Positions 27,943 through 37,791 are shown, counted from the stretch's first letter. The stretch is 64,000 nt of DNA from Brachybacterium sp. EE-P12 (GCF_003711805.1 NZ_QXCP01000004.1:620001-684000); one strand, 5' to 3'. Numbers and translations are program-made. Notes: generated from the letters alone by a model not told the origin.

Positions 27943-30702
27943 ATGTGCGGAATCGCCGGCACCTTCGGATACGGCGCTGACACCGAGGGCATCGCCCGCC
28001 GGATGAGCAGCGCCCTGGCCCATCGCGGACCCGACGGCGAGGGGCTCTTCGTCGACGGCGAGGCCGGGCTCGCCCACCGACGCCTGGCGATCATCGACCG
28101 CGAGCACGGCGCCCAGCCGATGACCACCGTCGACGGTCGGTACACGATCGTCTACAACGGCGAGACCTACAACTACCTCGAGCTGCGCGCCGAGCTCGAG
28201 GAGCTCGGCCGCACCTTCCGCACGGACTCCGACACCGAGGTGCTGCTCCAGGCGCACGCCGAGTGGGGCACCGCCGCCTACGACCGCTTCAACGGCATGT
28301 TCGCCTTCGCGATCCACGACGCGACCACCGGCACCGTCACCCTCGCCCGCGACCACTTCGGCATCAAGCCGCTCTACTACCGCGTGGACCCCGCCTCCGA
28401 GGCCGGTGGGGTGCCGAAGGTCGTCTTCGGCTCGGAGATCCGCTCGCTGCTCGCCTCCGGCACCTTCGAGGCCGCGCCGGACGACCGCGCCGTCTACCGC
28501 TACCTGAAGTTCCGCGTCCAGGACGACGACTCCCGCACCTTCTTCGCCGGCGTGCGCCGACTGATGTCCGGCGAGGTGCTCGAGATCCGTCCCGACGGCA
28601 CCGAGGTGCGCTCCTTCACCCGGTTGAAGGAGGAGCTGCGCGAGATCGCCGCGCGGCCCAGCCGCCCCTACGACCAGTCGGTCGTGGACGAGTACCGCGA
28701 GCGCTTCCAGGACTCCGTGCGGATGCGCCTGCAGTCGGAGGTCCCCGTCGGCACCTCCCTCTCCGGCGGGCTGGACTCCTCCGCCGTCGCCGCCGTGATC
28801 GCGCGCCAGCTGCGCGAGCGGCCCGAGGACGAGGGCTACGAGGCGGTCGGCTCCCGCCAGAACACCTTCTCCGCCGTCTTCCCGAACTCCTCCAACGACG
28901 AGGAGCGGTACGTCGACGCGCTGCTGGAGGAGAACCGCGGCCAGATCACGGCCCACAAGATCCACCCGCAGCCCGAGGCTTTCCTCGAGGACCTCCACGA
29001 CTTCGTGCGGACGCAGGAGGAGCCGATCATCTCGACCGGCCCCTACGCGCAGTACGCCGTGATGCGCGAGGCCAGCCAGCACATCACCGTGCTCCTGGAC
29101 GGCCAGGGCGCGGACGAGATGATGGCCGGGTACAACCCGTACTTCTACGTCTACCTGCGCCAGCTGCGCCGCCAGAAGCGGTTCAAGGAGCTCGCCTCCG
29201 AGGTCGTCGGCTCCCGCGACATCCTCCGCAAGCTCGCTCGCACCAAGTTCTCCGGCCGCACCTCCGTGCCGATGGAGGCGCTGCTGAACTCCGGCTTCGT
29301 CGCCGAGCACAGCGGCGAGAAGGTCACCTCCGTCCAGGACGACCTCAAGGAGCGCCTGCTCGAGGACACCTTCCGCTCCTCCCTGCCCTCGCTGCTGCGC
29401 TACGAGGACAAGAACACGATGCGCTTCAGCATCGAGGGGCGCGTCCCCTTCGTCGACAAGGAGCTGTTGAAGTTCCTGTTCTCCCTCGACGAGTCCGCGA
29501 TCATCCACGACGGCTGGAACAAGCGGATCCTGCGCGAGGCGATGGACGGGATCCTCCCCGACATGATCTCCAAGCGCCGCAACAAGATCGGCTTCACCAC
29601 TCCGGAGGGGGAGTGGTTCCGCTCGATCGCGCCGCAGCTGCGGGACGTCTTCGCCTCCGCGTCCTTCGCCTCCCGGCCCTACTTCGACGCGCCGAGCGTG
29701 CTCGCGCTGTTCGACGACTACATCGCCCATCCGGAGAACCACGGCACGCTGATGTTCTGGCGCCTGCTGAACGTCGAGCTGTGGATGCGCACCTTCTTCG
29801 ACGATCCCGAGGGCGCGACCCGCGCGCTCGGCGGCTCGGCCGACGAGGCCGCGCTCGCCGCCGCGCCGGCCCCCGCCGCCGTCGCCGCGGAGCCCGCGGC
29901 CGAGGAGGAGGTCGTGCCCAAGAGCGACTACGTCGCCAACGAGGGCAAGCAGCTCGACCTCGTCTCCGAGGCCGACGGCCGCACCTGGCGCCGCCTGCCG
30001 CTGCAGACCGCGCTGGTCGCCCGCGGCGACGACGTCGAGCGGATCGCCCGCGAGCGGGTCGAGGCCTTCGCCGCGTCCCTGCCCGAGGGCGTCGTCCCGG
30101 ACGGCGCGCCGTGGTACTTCGTGATCAGCGAGAAGATCATCGCGATCACGCAGGGCCGCTCCTGGTTCACCTGGGAGATCCGTCCCCGCCGCTCCGCGAA
30201 GGTGCTCAGCCGCTTCGTCTCCCGCACCCCCGCCGGGATCGGCCTGGGCGACCCGACCACGATGGAGCTCGCGATCCGCGAGGTGGGGCTCCCGCGCGTC
30301 GTCGCCGCCTCCGCCGTCGGCGCGGCGGGCAAGGTCATCGGCAAGCGGGGGCTGTTCTACGAGGTCGTCGGCGCGAACGTGCGCGCCATCGACGGCCCCA
30401 CCCCGTACTCGGCCTTCCCCTCCAACGTCTCCGCGAAGCTCCCGCCGAAGGACCCGGACGCGGTCTCCGCACGGATCTCCGCCGCGATCCGCGGGGCGGA
30501 CATCCCCGCCGCGCTGCGGGACGCCTTCGTCGGCACGGTCGTCATGGACGCCAACGACATCGGTCGCAACGTGCTCGGCTCGGACGTGCAGGTCCCGCAC
30601 GAGCAGCTCGAGGCGACCTTCGGCGACAACCCCCTCGGCCAGGGCCGCCAGCGCACCCCGCTCGCCATCCTCGTCGACCTCGGCGCCGCGGCGGGACGCT
30701 GA
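27943..30702 (+). CDS. asnB: Asparagine synthetase B fused to a CofE/F420 glutamyl-ligase-like domain
   Basis: The product has 919 residues, about 270 more than normal AsnB. Residues 1-~230 are the glutaminase domain (MCGIAGTFG with nucleophile Cys2, AHRGPDGEG, IVYNGETYNYLELR). Residues ~230-630 are the synthetase domain with PP-loop SLSGGLDSS near 272-280, LDGQGADEMMAGY and FSIEGRVPFVDKELLKFLFSL. An Ala/Pro/Glu linker (~630-665) leads to a domain resembling CofE (F420-0:gamma-glutamyl ligase): WYFVISEKIIAITQGRS near 723-739, LPPKDPDAVSARISAAI and AFVGTVVMDANDIGRNVLG. The ligase-like domain implies amide bond formation with glutamate, but no F420 genes are near. dapA follows. A role in amidating or extending the peptidoglycan stem is a hypothesis. 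Confidence 0.85.
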   Translation: MCGIAGTFGYGADTEGIARRMSSALAHRGPDGEGLFVDGEAGLAHRRLAIIDREHGAQPMTTVDGRYTIVYNGETYNYLELRAELEELGRTFRTDSDTEVLLQAHAEWGTAAYDRFNGMFAFAIHDATTGTVTLARDHFGIKPLYYRVDPASEAGGVPKVVFGSEIRSLLASGTFEAAPDDRAVYRYLKFRVQDDDSRTFFAGVRRLMSGEVLEIRPDGTEVRSFTRLKEELREIAARPSRPYDQSVVDEYRERFQDSVRMRLQSEVPVGTSLSGGLDSSAVAAVIARQLRERPEDEGYEAVGSRQNTFSAVFPNSSNDEERYVDALLEENRGQITAHKIHPQPEAFLEDLHDFVRTQEEPIISTGPYAQYAVMREASQHITVLLDGQGADEMMAGYNPYFYVYLRQLRRQKRFKELASEVVGSRDILRKLARTKFSGRTSVPMEALLNSGFVAEHSGEKVTSVQDDLKERLLEDTFRSSLPSLLRYEDKNTMRFSIEGRVPFVDKELLKFLFSLDESAIIHDGWNKRILREAMDGILPDMISKRRNKIGFTTPEGEWFRSIAPQLRDVFASASFASRPYFDAPSVLALFDDYIAHPENHGTLMFWRLLNVELWMRTFFDDPEGATRALGGSADEAALAAAPAPAAVAAEPAAEEEVVPKSDYVANEGKQLDLVSEADGRTWRRLPLQTALVARGDDVERIARERVEAFAASLPEGVVPDGAPWYFVISEKIIAITQGRSWFTWEIRPRRSAKVLSRFVSRTPAGIGLGDPTTMELAIREVGLPRVVAASAVGAAGKVIGKRGLFYEVVGANVRAIDGPTPYSAFPSNVSAKLPPKDPDAVSARISAAIRGADIPAALRDAFVGTVVMDANDIGRNVLGSDVQVPHEQLEATFGDNPLGQGRQRTPLAILVDLGAAAGR

Positions 30703-30792
30703 GCGCAGCGCCCCGACGCGCCCCGACACGGCGCGGAGCACGCCCGGTCCTGCACTAGGATCCGGGCAGCAGCACTTTCCCTGGAGGAGACC

Positions 30793-31701
30793 ATGAGCAG
30801 CACCGACCAGCGCCCCGCGCGACCGTTCGGCGCGGTGGGGACCGCGATGGTCACCCCGCTGAGCGAGGACGGCCACCGCGTCGACCTCGACGCGGCCCAG
30901 GAACTCGCCGCGCACGTCGTGCAGCACGGCCACGACCTGGTCGTCGTCTCCGGCACGACCGGTGAGGCGCCCACCCTCACCGACGTCGAGAAGATCGACC
31001 TCGCCCGCGCCGTGGTCGAGGCGGTGGGGGAGCGGGCGACGGTCGTCGCCGGCGTCGGCACCTACGACACCGCGCACTCGATCGACCTCGCCCGCGCCCA
31101 CGCCGAGGTCGGCGTCGACGGGCTGCTCGTGGTGACCCCCTACTACTCCAAGCCCTCCCAGGCCGGGGTCATCGCGCACACCACCGCGATCGCGGACTCG
31201 ACCGAGCTGCCCGTCATGCTCTACGACATCCCCGGCCGCGCCGGGATCCCGCTGGCCTACGAGACCCTGCTGCGCCTGGGCGAGAACCCCCGGATCGTCG
31301 CGGTCAAGGACGCCAAGGCGGACCTGCAGCAGGCCTCCCTCGTCATGGAGCGCACCGACCTCGTCTACTACTCCGGCGAGGACGCCCTGAACCTGCCCTG
31401 GCTCGCGATCGGCGCAGCGGGCATGGTCTCCGTGGTCAGCCAGATCGCCGGCGACGTCGAGCGGGAGATGGTCGACGCGGTCGACCACTCCGACCTGCCC
31501 GCCGCGCGCGCCGCGAACCACCGCCTCGTGCCCGTGGTCGAGGCGATCATGAACCGGATGCCCGGCGCCGTCGCGGCGAAGGCCGCACTGCACCTGCAGG
31601 GAGTGCTGCCGCATGCCGCGATGCGCGGCCCGCTCGTCCCCGCCGACGGCACCCAGCTGCGCGAGCTCGAGGCCGCGCTGGACACCGCCGGCCTGCTCTG
31701 A
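30793..31701 (+). CDS. dapA: 4-hydroxy-tetrahydrodipicolinate synthase
   Basis: The product has 302 residues. It condenses pyruvate with aspartate semialdehyde at the start of the lysine/DAP branch. Motifs: FGAVGTAMVTPL, VVSGTTGEAPTLTDVEK, YYSKPSQAGVIAH, LYDIPGRAG and the Schiff-base lysine 172 in RIVAVKDAK. ATG follows GGAGGAGA (CTGGAGGAGACC). Located between asnB and the RNase J gene, and dapA-rnj is a conserved actinobacterial pair. Confidence 0.95.
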   Translation: MSSTDQRPARPFGAVGTAMVTPLSEDGHRVDLDAAQELAAHVVQHGHDLVVVSGTTGEAPTLTDVEKIDLARAVVEAVGERATVVAGVGTYDTAHSIDLARAHAEVGVDGLLVVTPYYSKPSQAGVIAHTTAIADSTELPVMLYDIPGRAGIPLAYETLLRLGENPRIVAVKDAKADLQQASLVMERTDLVYYSGEDALNLPWLAIGAAGMVSVVSQIAGDVEREMVDAVDHSDLPAARAANHRLVPVVEAIMNRMPGAVAAKAALHLQGVLPHAAMRGPLVPADGTQLRELEAALDTAGLL

Positions 31702-31733
31702 TCCGCCCCGCCCCGGACGCCGAGGAGATCCCG

Positions 31734-33428
31734 ATGACCGCCGCCTTCACCGACCGTCTCCCTGCGCCGCCGGAGCTCGCCCCCGGCACGCTGCGCCTGA
31801 CCCCGCTCGGCGGGCTCGGCGACGTCGGCCGGAACATGACGGTCCTCGAGTTCGAGGGGCGAGTGCTGATCGTCGACTGCGGAGTGCTCTTCCCCGAGGA
31901 GTCCCAGCCCGGCGTGGACCTGATCCTGCCGGACTTCGACATGCTCGAGGACCGGCTCGAGGACGTCGAGGCGATCGTGCTCACCCACGGCCACGAGGAC
32001 CACATCGGGGCCGTGCCCTACCTCCTGCGCCGCAGGCCCGACATCCCCCTCGTGGGCAGTCGGCTGACCCTCGCGTTCATCGAGGCGAAGCTGCGCGAGC
32101 ACCGGATCCGCCCGCGCACCCGTGCGGTCGCCGAGGGGGAGACCGAGAACCTCGGCCCCTTCGAGTGCGAGTTCGTGGCCGTGAACCACTCGATCCCCGA
32201 CGCGCTCGCGGTGCACATCACCACGCCCGCCGGGACCGTGCTGCACACCGGCGACTTCAAGATGGACCAGCTCCCGCTCGACGGCCGGATCACCGACCTG
32301 CGCGCCTTCGCGCGCCTCGGCGAGGCGGGCGTGGACCTGTTCATGACCGACTCGACCAACGCCGAGGTCCCCGGCTTCACCGTCGGCGAGCAGGAGATCG
32401 GCCCCGTGCTCGAGGGGATCTTCGCCCGTGCGCGGCAGAAGATCGTCGTCGCCTCCTTCTCCAGCCACGTCCACCGCGTCCAGCAGGTGCTCGACGCCGC
32501 CGCGGCGCACGGGCGCAAGGTCGCCTTCGTGGGCCGCTCGATGGTGCGCAACATGGGCATCGCCGCCGAGCTGGGCTACCTCCGCGTCCCCGAGGACACC
32601 CTGATCGACGTCAAGCGCATCGACTCCCTGCCCGACGAGCAGGTGGTGCTCATGTGCACCGGCAGCCAGGGCGAGCCGATGGCGGCGCTGGGCCGGATCG
32701 CGAACCGCGACCACCGCGTCAGCGTCGGCCCCGGCGACGTGGTCATCCTCGCCTCCTCGCTCATCCCCGGCAACGAGAACGCCGTCTTCCGCGTGGTCAA
32801 CGGTCTGATGGCGCTCGGCACCGAGGTGGTCCACAAGGGCAGCGCGAAGGTGCACACCTCGGGCCACGCCAGCGAGGGCGAGCTGCTGTACTGCTACAAC
32901 ATCGTGCGCCCCCGCAACGTCATGCCGATCCACGGCGAGGTGCGCCACCTCATCGCCAACGGGCGGATCGCCGAGGCGACCGGCGTGCCGCGCGAGCGCG
33001 TGGTCCTCGCCCGCGACGGGCAGGTCGTGGACCTGAAGGACGGCGTGGCGCGCGTGGTCGGCGAGATCCCCAACGGCTATGTGTACGTCGACGGCTCGAG
33101 CGTCGGCGAGATCTCCGAGGCCGATCTCAAGGACCGCCGCATCCTCGGCGACGAGGGCTTCATCTCCCTGTTCGCCGTCGTGAACTCCGAGACCGGGGCG
33201 CTCATCGCCGGGCCCGAGATCCACGCCCGCGGCGTGGCGGAGGACGACGCCGTCTTCGACCGGATCCGGCCCGAGATCGTCAAGGCCCTCGAGCAGGCGG
33301 TCGCCGACCAGGCCGATCGCCGCGACACCTACCAGCTGCAGCAGGTCATGCGCCGGGTCGTGGGGCGCTACGTCGGCCAGCGCCTGCGCCGTCGGCCGAT
33401 GATCATCCCGGTCGTGGTCGAGTCCTGA
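31734..33428 (+). CDS. rnj: Ribonuclease J
   Basis: The product has 564 residues. It is a metallo-beta-lactamase/beta-CASP 5'-exo- and endoribonuclease. Motifs: LGGLGDVGRNMTVLEFEG, LTHGHEDHIG with zinc ligands H85-x-H87-x-D89-H90, VLHTGDFK, MTDSTNAEVPG, VVASFSSHVHRVQQ, MCTGSQGEPMAALGRIA and VMPIHGEVRHL. The C-terminal domain continues to EQAVADQADRR and ends VVVES. GAGGAGA precedes the ATG. Together with pnp this gives the window two main RNA-decay nucleases. Confidence 0.94.
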   Translation: MTAAFTDRLPAPPELAPGTLRLTPLGGLGDVGRNMTVLEFEGRVLIVDCGVLFPEESQPGVDLILPDFDMLEDRLEDVEAIVLTHGHEDHIGAVPYLLRRRPDIPLVGSRLTLAFIEAKLREHRIRPRTRAVAEGETENLGPFECEFVAVNHSIPDALAVHITTPAGTVLHTGDFKMDQLPLDGRITDLRAFARLGEAGVDLFMTDSTNAEVPGFTVGEQEIGPVLEGIFARARQKIVVASFSSHVHRVQQVLDAAAAHGRKVAFVGRSMVRNMGIAAELGYLRVPEDTLIDVKRIDSLPDEQVVLMCTGSQGEPMAALGRIANRDHRVSVGPGDVVILASSLIPGNENAVFRVVNGLMALGTEVVHKGSAKVHTSGHASEGELLYCYNIVRPRNVMPIHGEVRHLIANGRIAEATGVPRERVVLARDGQVVDLKDGVARVVGEIPNGYVYVDGSSVGEISEADLKDRRILGDEGFISLFAVVNSETGALIAGPEIHARGVAEDDAVFDRIRPEIVKALEQAVADQADRRDTYQLQQVMRRVVGRYVGQRLRRRPMIIPVVVES

Positions 33429-33509
33429 GCACCCCGGGGCGCGAGTGATCCGCGCCCCGGACGACGGGGCCGGGCCGTGCACCTCCCGGGCCGGGAGGGG
33501 GCCGGAATG

Positions 33510-33515
33510 TACCAT
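33510..33515 (+). promoter_or_regulatory. -10 element (TACCAT), leaderless ftsK start
   Basis: TACCAT ends 7 nt before the ATG at 33523, which places the predicted transcription start on the A of the initiation codon. No ribosome site is needed or seen at normal distance. Confidence 0.5.
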
Positions 33516-33522
33516 CGGGGCC

Positions 33523-36435
33523 ATGGCGACACGTACGTCTTCCCCCGCACGTGCGTCGAAAGGCTCGTCCCGCTCCTCGGCCTCCGGCACCTCCCGGACC
33601 CGCGGGGCCGCGGCGAACGACCCCTCGACGCTCCCCCTGCCGGTGCGCGCAGTGCGCTCCGGCTATCTGGTGATCGCCCGCATGGTCGGCGGCATGGTCC
33701 GCTCGATCGGCGTGCAGCGCTGGGAGGTCGCCCCCGAGCAGCGGCGCGACGGCTACGCGCTGGTCCTGATGATGATCGCGGTGCTCGTCGCCGTGGTCGA
33801 GTGGTGGCAGTCCGCCGGCCCCGTGCTCGGCGCCGTGCACACCGTGGTCGCCGGCACCTTCGGGATCTCCTCGATGGTGATCCCGCTGCTCGCCGCCGGA
33901 TGGGCGCTGCGGATGTTCCGCCGCCCGGACCAGGTGCGCGCCAACACCCGCATCTCGATCGGCATCGCCGTGCTGCTGACCGCGATCTCCGCGATCGCCT
34001 CGGTCTCGGCCCGCCTGCCGGCACCCGCCGACGGGATCGACGCCCTCGCCCGCGGCGGCGGCGTGCTCGGCTATCTCGCGGCGGCACCGCTCGCGGCGCT
34101 GCTGCCCCCGCTCGCGGTGGTGATCATCCACTCCGCGCTCATCGCCTTCGGGATCCTCGTGCTGACGGCCACCCCGGTCGAGTCGATCCCCTCCCGCCTG
34201 CGCGGCGTGTACGACGTGATGGTCGGACGCAGCGAGGAGGAGGACGAGGAGCGCGTCGCCCTCGGGCTGCGGCCGCGCCGGGTCGATCCGGCCGTGCACG
34301 AGCAGGAGACCGCGGCGCAGCCCGCCGCTCGCCCCCGTCGGCGCACCCGCAAGGAGAAGGCGGAGGCGGCCGCGGCCGCGCGCGACCACGAGGACTTCGG
34401 CTACGCCGGCGACGAGGCCTTCGAGCAGGGCGTCGCCGGCGAGGACAGCCCCGGCGCGAGGAAGAAGGGCGCGAAGGCCGGCAAGGGCCGTGCCGCCGCC
34501 CCGCGCCGCGGCGCCCCGGAGGACGCGACCGAGGTCTTCGACGTGGTCGAGGACGAGAACCAGCGCGCGAAGACCTTCCCGACCGGGGACGACGCGGCCA
34601 CCGCGGCGATCCCCGCGAAGGGTGCCCGCGGCGACCGCACCACCCCGATGCCCGTGAAGAAGGCGCCGGCGAAGCCCGCCGCCGGGGAGCCGGCGGAGGA
34701 GAAGGCGGAGCTCGTGCACCCGCCGATGGGCGACCTGCCCCGCGCGGGCGAGCAGCTCGAGCTGGCCGGGGACATCGTCTACACCCTGCCGGACTCCTCC
34801 TTCCTGGTCGAGGGCCCGCCCCACAAGACCCGCTCCGAGGTGAACGACCAGGTGGTCGCCGCCCTCGAGGAGGTCTTCGAGCAGTTCAAGGTCGCCGCCG
34901 AGGTCGTGGGCTTCTCCCGCGGCCCGACGGTCACCCGCTACGAGATCGAGCTCGCCCCGGGCACCAAGGTCGAGAAGGTCACGGCCCTGGACAAGAACAT
35001 CTCCTATGCGGTGGCCAGCTCGGACGTGCGGATCCTCTCGCCGATCCCCGGCAAGAAGGCGATCGGCATCGAGATCCCGAACGCGGACCGCGAGACCGTC
35101 GTCCTCGGCGACGTGCTGCGCAGCCAGGTCGCGCGCCGCAACGAGCACCCGCTGGTGATGGGCGTGGGCAAGGACGTCGAGGGCGGCTTCGTCGTCGCGA
35201 ACCTCGCCAAGATGCCGCACCTGCTGGTCGCGGGTGCCACCGGCGCCGGCAAGTCGAGCTTCGTGAACTCGATGATCACCTCGATCCTCATGCGCGCCAC
35301 CCCTGAGGAGGTGCGGATGGTGCTCGTGGACCCCAAGCGAGTGGAGCTCACGATCTACGAGGGTATCCCGCACCTGATCACGCCGATCATCACCAACCCG
35401 AAGAAGGCCGCGGAGGCGCTCGAGTGGGTGGTGAAGGAGATGGACGCCCGCTACGACGACCTCGCCGCCTTCGGGTTCAAGCACATCGACGACTTCAACA
35501 AGGCGGTCCGGGCCGGGGAGGTGCAGGTGCCCGCCGGGAGCGAGCGGCGCCTGGCCCCCTACCCGTACCTGCTCGTGGTGGTCGACGAGCTCGCGGACCT
35601 CATGATGGTCGCCCCCCGCGACGTCGAGGCCTCGATCCAGCGCATCACCCAGCTCGCCCGGGCCGCGGGGATCCACCTGATCCTCGCCACGCAGCGCCCC
35701 TCCGTGGACGTGGTCACCGGCATCATCAAGGCGAACGTGCCCAGCCGCCTCGCCTTCTCGACCTCCTCCCTGCAGGACTCCCGGGTCATCCTCGACACCC
35801 CCGGCGCCGAGAAGCTCATCGGCCAGGGCGACGCCCTGTTCCACCCGATGGGCAAGGCGAAGGCGATGCGCGTCCAGGGGGCCTGGGTGGGCGAGTCGGA
35901 GATCCACAAGGTCGTCGACCACGTCAAGACCCAGATGAAGCCCAACTACCGCGAAGACGTCACCGTCGTCGCCGAGAAGAAGCAGATCGACGACGACATC
36001 GGCGACGACCTCGAGGTGCTGCTGCAGGCGGCGGAGCTGGTGGTCACCACCCAGTTCGGCTCGACCTCGATGCTGCAGCGCAAGCTCCGCGTGGGCTTCG
36101 CGAAGGCCGGGCGGCTCATGGACCTGCTCGAGTCCCGCGAGATCGTCGGCCCCTCCGAGGGGTCCAAGGCCCGCGACGTGCTGGTCCACCCCGACGAGCT
36201 CGGCACGGCGATCGCCCGCATCCGCGGCGAGGACGTCCCCGGCGGCGAGGGGGAGGAGCCCTACGGCGCCGATCAGGCCGTCGACCTCGAGGCCGGGGAG
36301 CCCGAGCCCGTGGACCAGGGGGAGGACCGCTACGGCAGCGACCCGCTCGCCGACGACGGCGCCGAGCCCGCCGTCGACTACTACGACGAGGACGACGAGG
36401 AGAGCGAGGACGCCTGGAGCCTCACCGGCCGCTGA
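33523..36435 (+). CDS. ftsK: DNA translocase FtsK/SpoIIIE
   Basis: The product has 970 residues. It pumps chromosomal DNA through the closing septum. Residues ~1-40 are Ser/Arg-rich, four transmembrane helices lie at about 70-215, and a charged Glu/Lys/Ala linker runs to about 410. The motor follows: SEVNDQVVAALEEVFEQFKV, GPTVTRYEIELAPGTKVEKVTAL, Walker A GATGAGKS at 571-578, MVLVDPKRVELTIYEGIPHLITPIIT, Walker B YLLVVVDELADLMM and HLILATQRPSVDVVTG. The gamma winged helix is at TSMLQRKLRVGFAKAGRLMDLLE, followed by an acidic tail. ATG 33523 is chosen over the upstream in-frame ATG because of the leaderless promoter. Confidence 0.94.
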   Translation: MATRTSSPARASKGSSRSSASGTSRTRGAAANDPSTLPLPVRAVRSGYLVIARMVGGMVRSIGVQRWEVAPEQRRDGYALVLMMIAVLVAVVEWWQSAGPVLGAVHTVVAGTFGISSMVIPLLAAGWALRMFRRPDQVRANTRISIGIAVLLTAISAIASVSARLPAPADGIDALARGGGVLGYLAAAPLAALLPPLAVVIIHSALIAFGILVLTATPVESIPSRLRGVYDVMVGRSEEEDEERVALGLRPRRVDPAVHEQETAAQPAARPRRRTRKEKAEAAAAARDHEDFGYAGDEAFEQGVAGEDSPGARKKGAKAGKGRAAAPRRGAPEDATEVFDVVEDENQRAKTFPTGDDAATAAIPAKGARGDRTTPMPVKKAPAKPAAGEPAEEKAELVHPPMGDLPRAGEQLELAGDIVYTLPDSSFLVEGPPHKTRSEVNDQVVAALEEVFEQFKVAAEVVGFSRGPTVTRYEIELAPGTKVEKVTALDKNISYAVASSDVRILSPIPGKKAIGIEIPNADRETVVLGDVLRSQVARRNEHPLVMGVGKDVEGGFVVANLAKMPHLLVAGATGAGKSSFVNSMITSILMRATPEEVRMVLVDPKRVELTIYEGIPHLITPIITNPKKAAEALEWVVKEMDARYDDLAAFGFKHIDDFNKAVRAGEVQVPAGSERRLAPYPYLLVVVDELADLMMVAPRDVEASIQRITQLARAAGIHLILATQRPSVDVVTGIIKANVPSRLAFSTSSLQDSRVILDTPGAEKLIGQGDALFHPMGKAKAMRVQGAWVGESEIHKVVDHVKTQMKPNYREDVTVVAEKKQIDDDIGDDLEVLLQAAELVVTTQFGSTSMLQRKLRVGFAKAGRLMDLLESREIVGPSEGSKARDVLVHPDELGTAIARIRGEDVPGGEGEEPYGADQAVDLEAGEPEPVDQGEDRYGSDPLADDGAEPAVDYYDEDDEESEDAWSLTGR

Positions 36436-36543
36436 GTCCCGCCTGCCGACCGGTGCCCCTGCGCGCCGGTCGGCGTCCCGCCCGTCCCGTCCCCGCCCCT
36501 TCCGTCCGCCCCCCGCCCAGCCCGTCGCACCCCAGGAGCACCG

Positions 36544-37143
36544 ATGACCGCATCGCCGAAGGCCGAGGTCCCGCTGTGGAACATCGCCAACATCCTCACC
36601 ATGGTGCGCTGCGCGATGGTGCCGCTGCTGGTGGTGCTCGCGATCCTGTACCCGGAGTCGGCGGGCGGCCGCCTGCTGGTCGCCGCGGTGTTCGTGCTGG
36701 CGATGATCACCGACTTCGTCGACGGCCACCTGGCCCGCAGCCGCGGCCTCATCACCGACTTCGGCAAGATCATGGACCCGATCGCGGACAAGGCGATCAC
36801 CGGCGCCGCGCTGATCATGCTCTCGGTCTGGGAGTACGTGCCCTGGTGGATGACGGTGCTGATCCTGGTACGGGAGTTCGGCATCACGCTCATGCGCTTC
36901 ACGATCCTCAAGTACGGGGCGCTGCCGGCGAACATGGCCGGCAAGGCGAAGACCATGGTGCAGTCCATCGCGATCACCTTCTGCCTGATCCCCTTCGAGC
37001 TGTGGTGGGAGCCGGCCCGCTGGATCGGCCTGGCCCTCGTGCTGCTGGCCGTTGTCCTCACCGTCTGGTCGGGTCTGGTGAACCTCAAGGACGGTCTGCG
37101 CCTGCGCCGTGAGGCGCTCTCCGCGGGAGGGGACGCGGCGTGA
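36544..37143 (+). CDS. pgsA: CDP-diacylglycerol-glycerol-3-phosphate 3-phosphatidyltransferase
   Basis: The product has 199 residues. It makes phosphatidylglycerophosphate, the committed step to phosphatidylglycerol. Starts with PLWNIANILTMVRCAMVPLLVVLAI. The CDP-alcohol phosphatidyltransferase signature DFVDGHLARSRGLITDFGKIMDPIAD begins at Asp57, with all aspartates present, and five to six membrane helices are visible. CAGGAG precedes the ATG. cinA overlaps its end (GTGA), and pgsA-cinA-clgR-recA is a widely conserved order. Confidence 0.95.
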   Translation: MTASPKAEVPLWNIANILTMVRCAMVPLLVVLAILYPESAGGRLLVAAVFVLAMITDFVDGHLARSRGLITDFGKIMDPIADKAITGAALIMLSVWEYVPWWMTVLILVREFGITLMRFTILKYGALPANMAGKAKTMVQSIAITFCLIPFELWWEPARWIGLALVLLAVVLTVWSGLVNLKDGLRLRREALSAGGDAA

Positions 37144-37706
37144 GCGAGAAGGCGGGTGAGCTCGCCGGCGGCGGCGTGGGCGTGCCCGCGGGAGGTGGCG
37201 CCGACGAGTCCGCTCCCGCCCGCGTGGACGCTGCCGACGTGATCGCCGCGGCGCGCGAGCGGGGCTGGTCCCTGGCCACGGCCGAGTCCCTCACCGCCGG
37301 TGCCGTGGTCGCCCGGCTCGTGGACGTCCCCGGGGCGAGCGCCGTGGTCGCCGGGGGAGCGGCCTGCTACTCCTATGACGCCAAGACCCGGGTGCTCGGC
37401 GTCGACGCGGCGCTGCTCGAGCGTGACGGGGCCGTCACCGCCGAGGTCGCCGCCGCGATGGCCGAGGGCGCGCAGCAGCTGTACGGCGCGGACCTCGCCG
37501 TGGCCACCACCGGCGTCGCGGGGCCCGGCCCGGATGCGCGCGGTGTGCCCGAGGGCACGGTCCACCTGGGCATCGCGCGGCGCGGCCGACCCGCGCGCAC
37601 CCGTGAGGTCCGTCTCAGCGGCGGGAGGGCCCGGATCCGGGCCCTGGCGGTGCAGGCCGCGCTCGACGAGCTCGCCGCCGAGCTCGGGGTGCGGCGCGAG
37701 GCCTGA
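37140..37706 (+). CDS. cinA: CinA C-terminal-family nicotinamide-nucleotide amidohydrolase
   Basis: The product has 188 residues and only the C-terminal (PncC-like) domain is present, as is usual in actinobacteria. It probably deamidates nicotinamide mononucleotide in the pyridine-nucleotide salvage cycle. Motifs: [65 protein letters not shown]. An extra ~25 Gly/Ala residues precede the domain. GTG start overlaps the pgsA stop. Confidence 0.88.
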   Translation: MSEKAGELAGGGVGVPAGGGADESAPARVDAADVIAAARERGWSLATAESLTAGAVVARLVDVPGASAVVAGGAACYSYDAKTRVLGVDAALLERDGAVTAEVAAAMAEGAQQLYGADLAVATTGVAGPGPDARGVPEGTVHLGIARRGRPARTREVRLSGGRARIRALAVQAALDELAAELGVRREA

Positions 37707-37785
37707 TCACCGCGCGGAAGCGGCCGCCTCCCCTCCTCGCCGTCCCACCATGCACAGTCCCGGGGAACGTACGGGAGTGGGCCAC

Positions 37786-37791
37786 TACACT
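37786..37791 (+). promoter_or_regulatory. -10 element (TACACT) upstream of clgR
   Basis: TACACT lies in the 208-nt gap between cinA and clgR and would give a leader of about 120 nt. GGGGAAC occurs just upstream (37762-37768) and just downstream (37794-37800), 32 bp apart, and GGGGAAG follows, so operator sites are possible. I see no perfect ClgR-type CGC-N5-GCG palindrome. Confidence 0.4.

Noticed and set aside
26983-31614. 1543-residue minus-strand frame across the HAD gene, asnB and dapA
   Set aside because: Antisense to conserved genes and rich in His/Arg/Gly/Asp from reverse codons; no recognisable domain.
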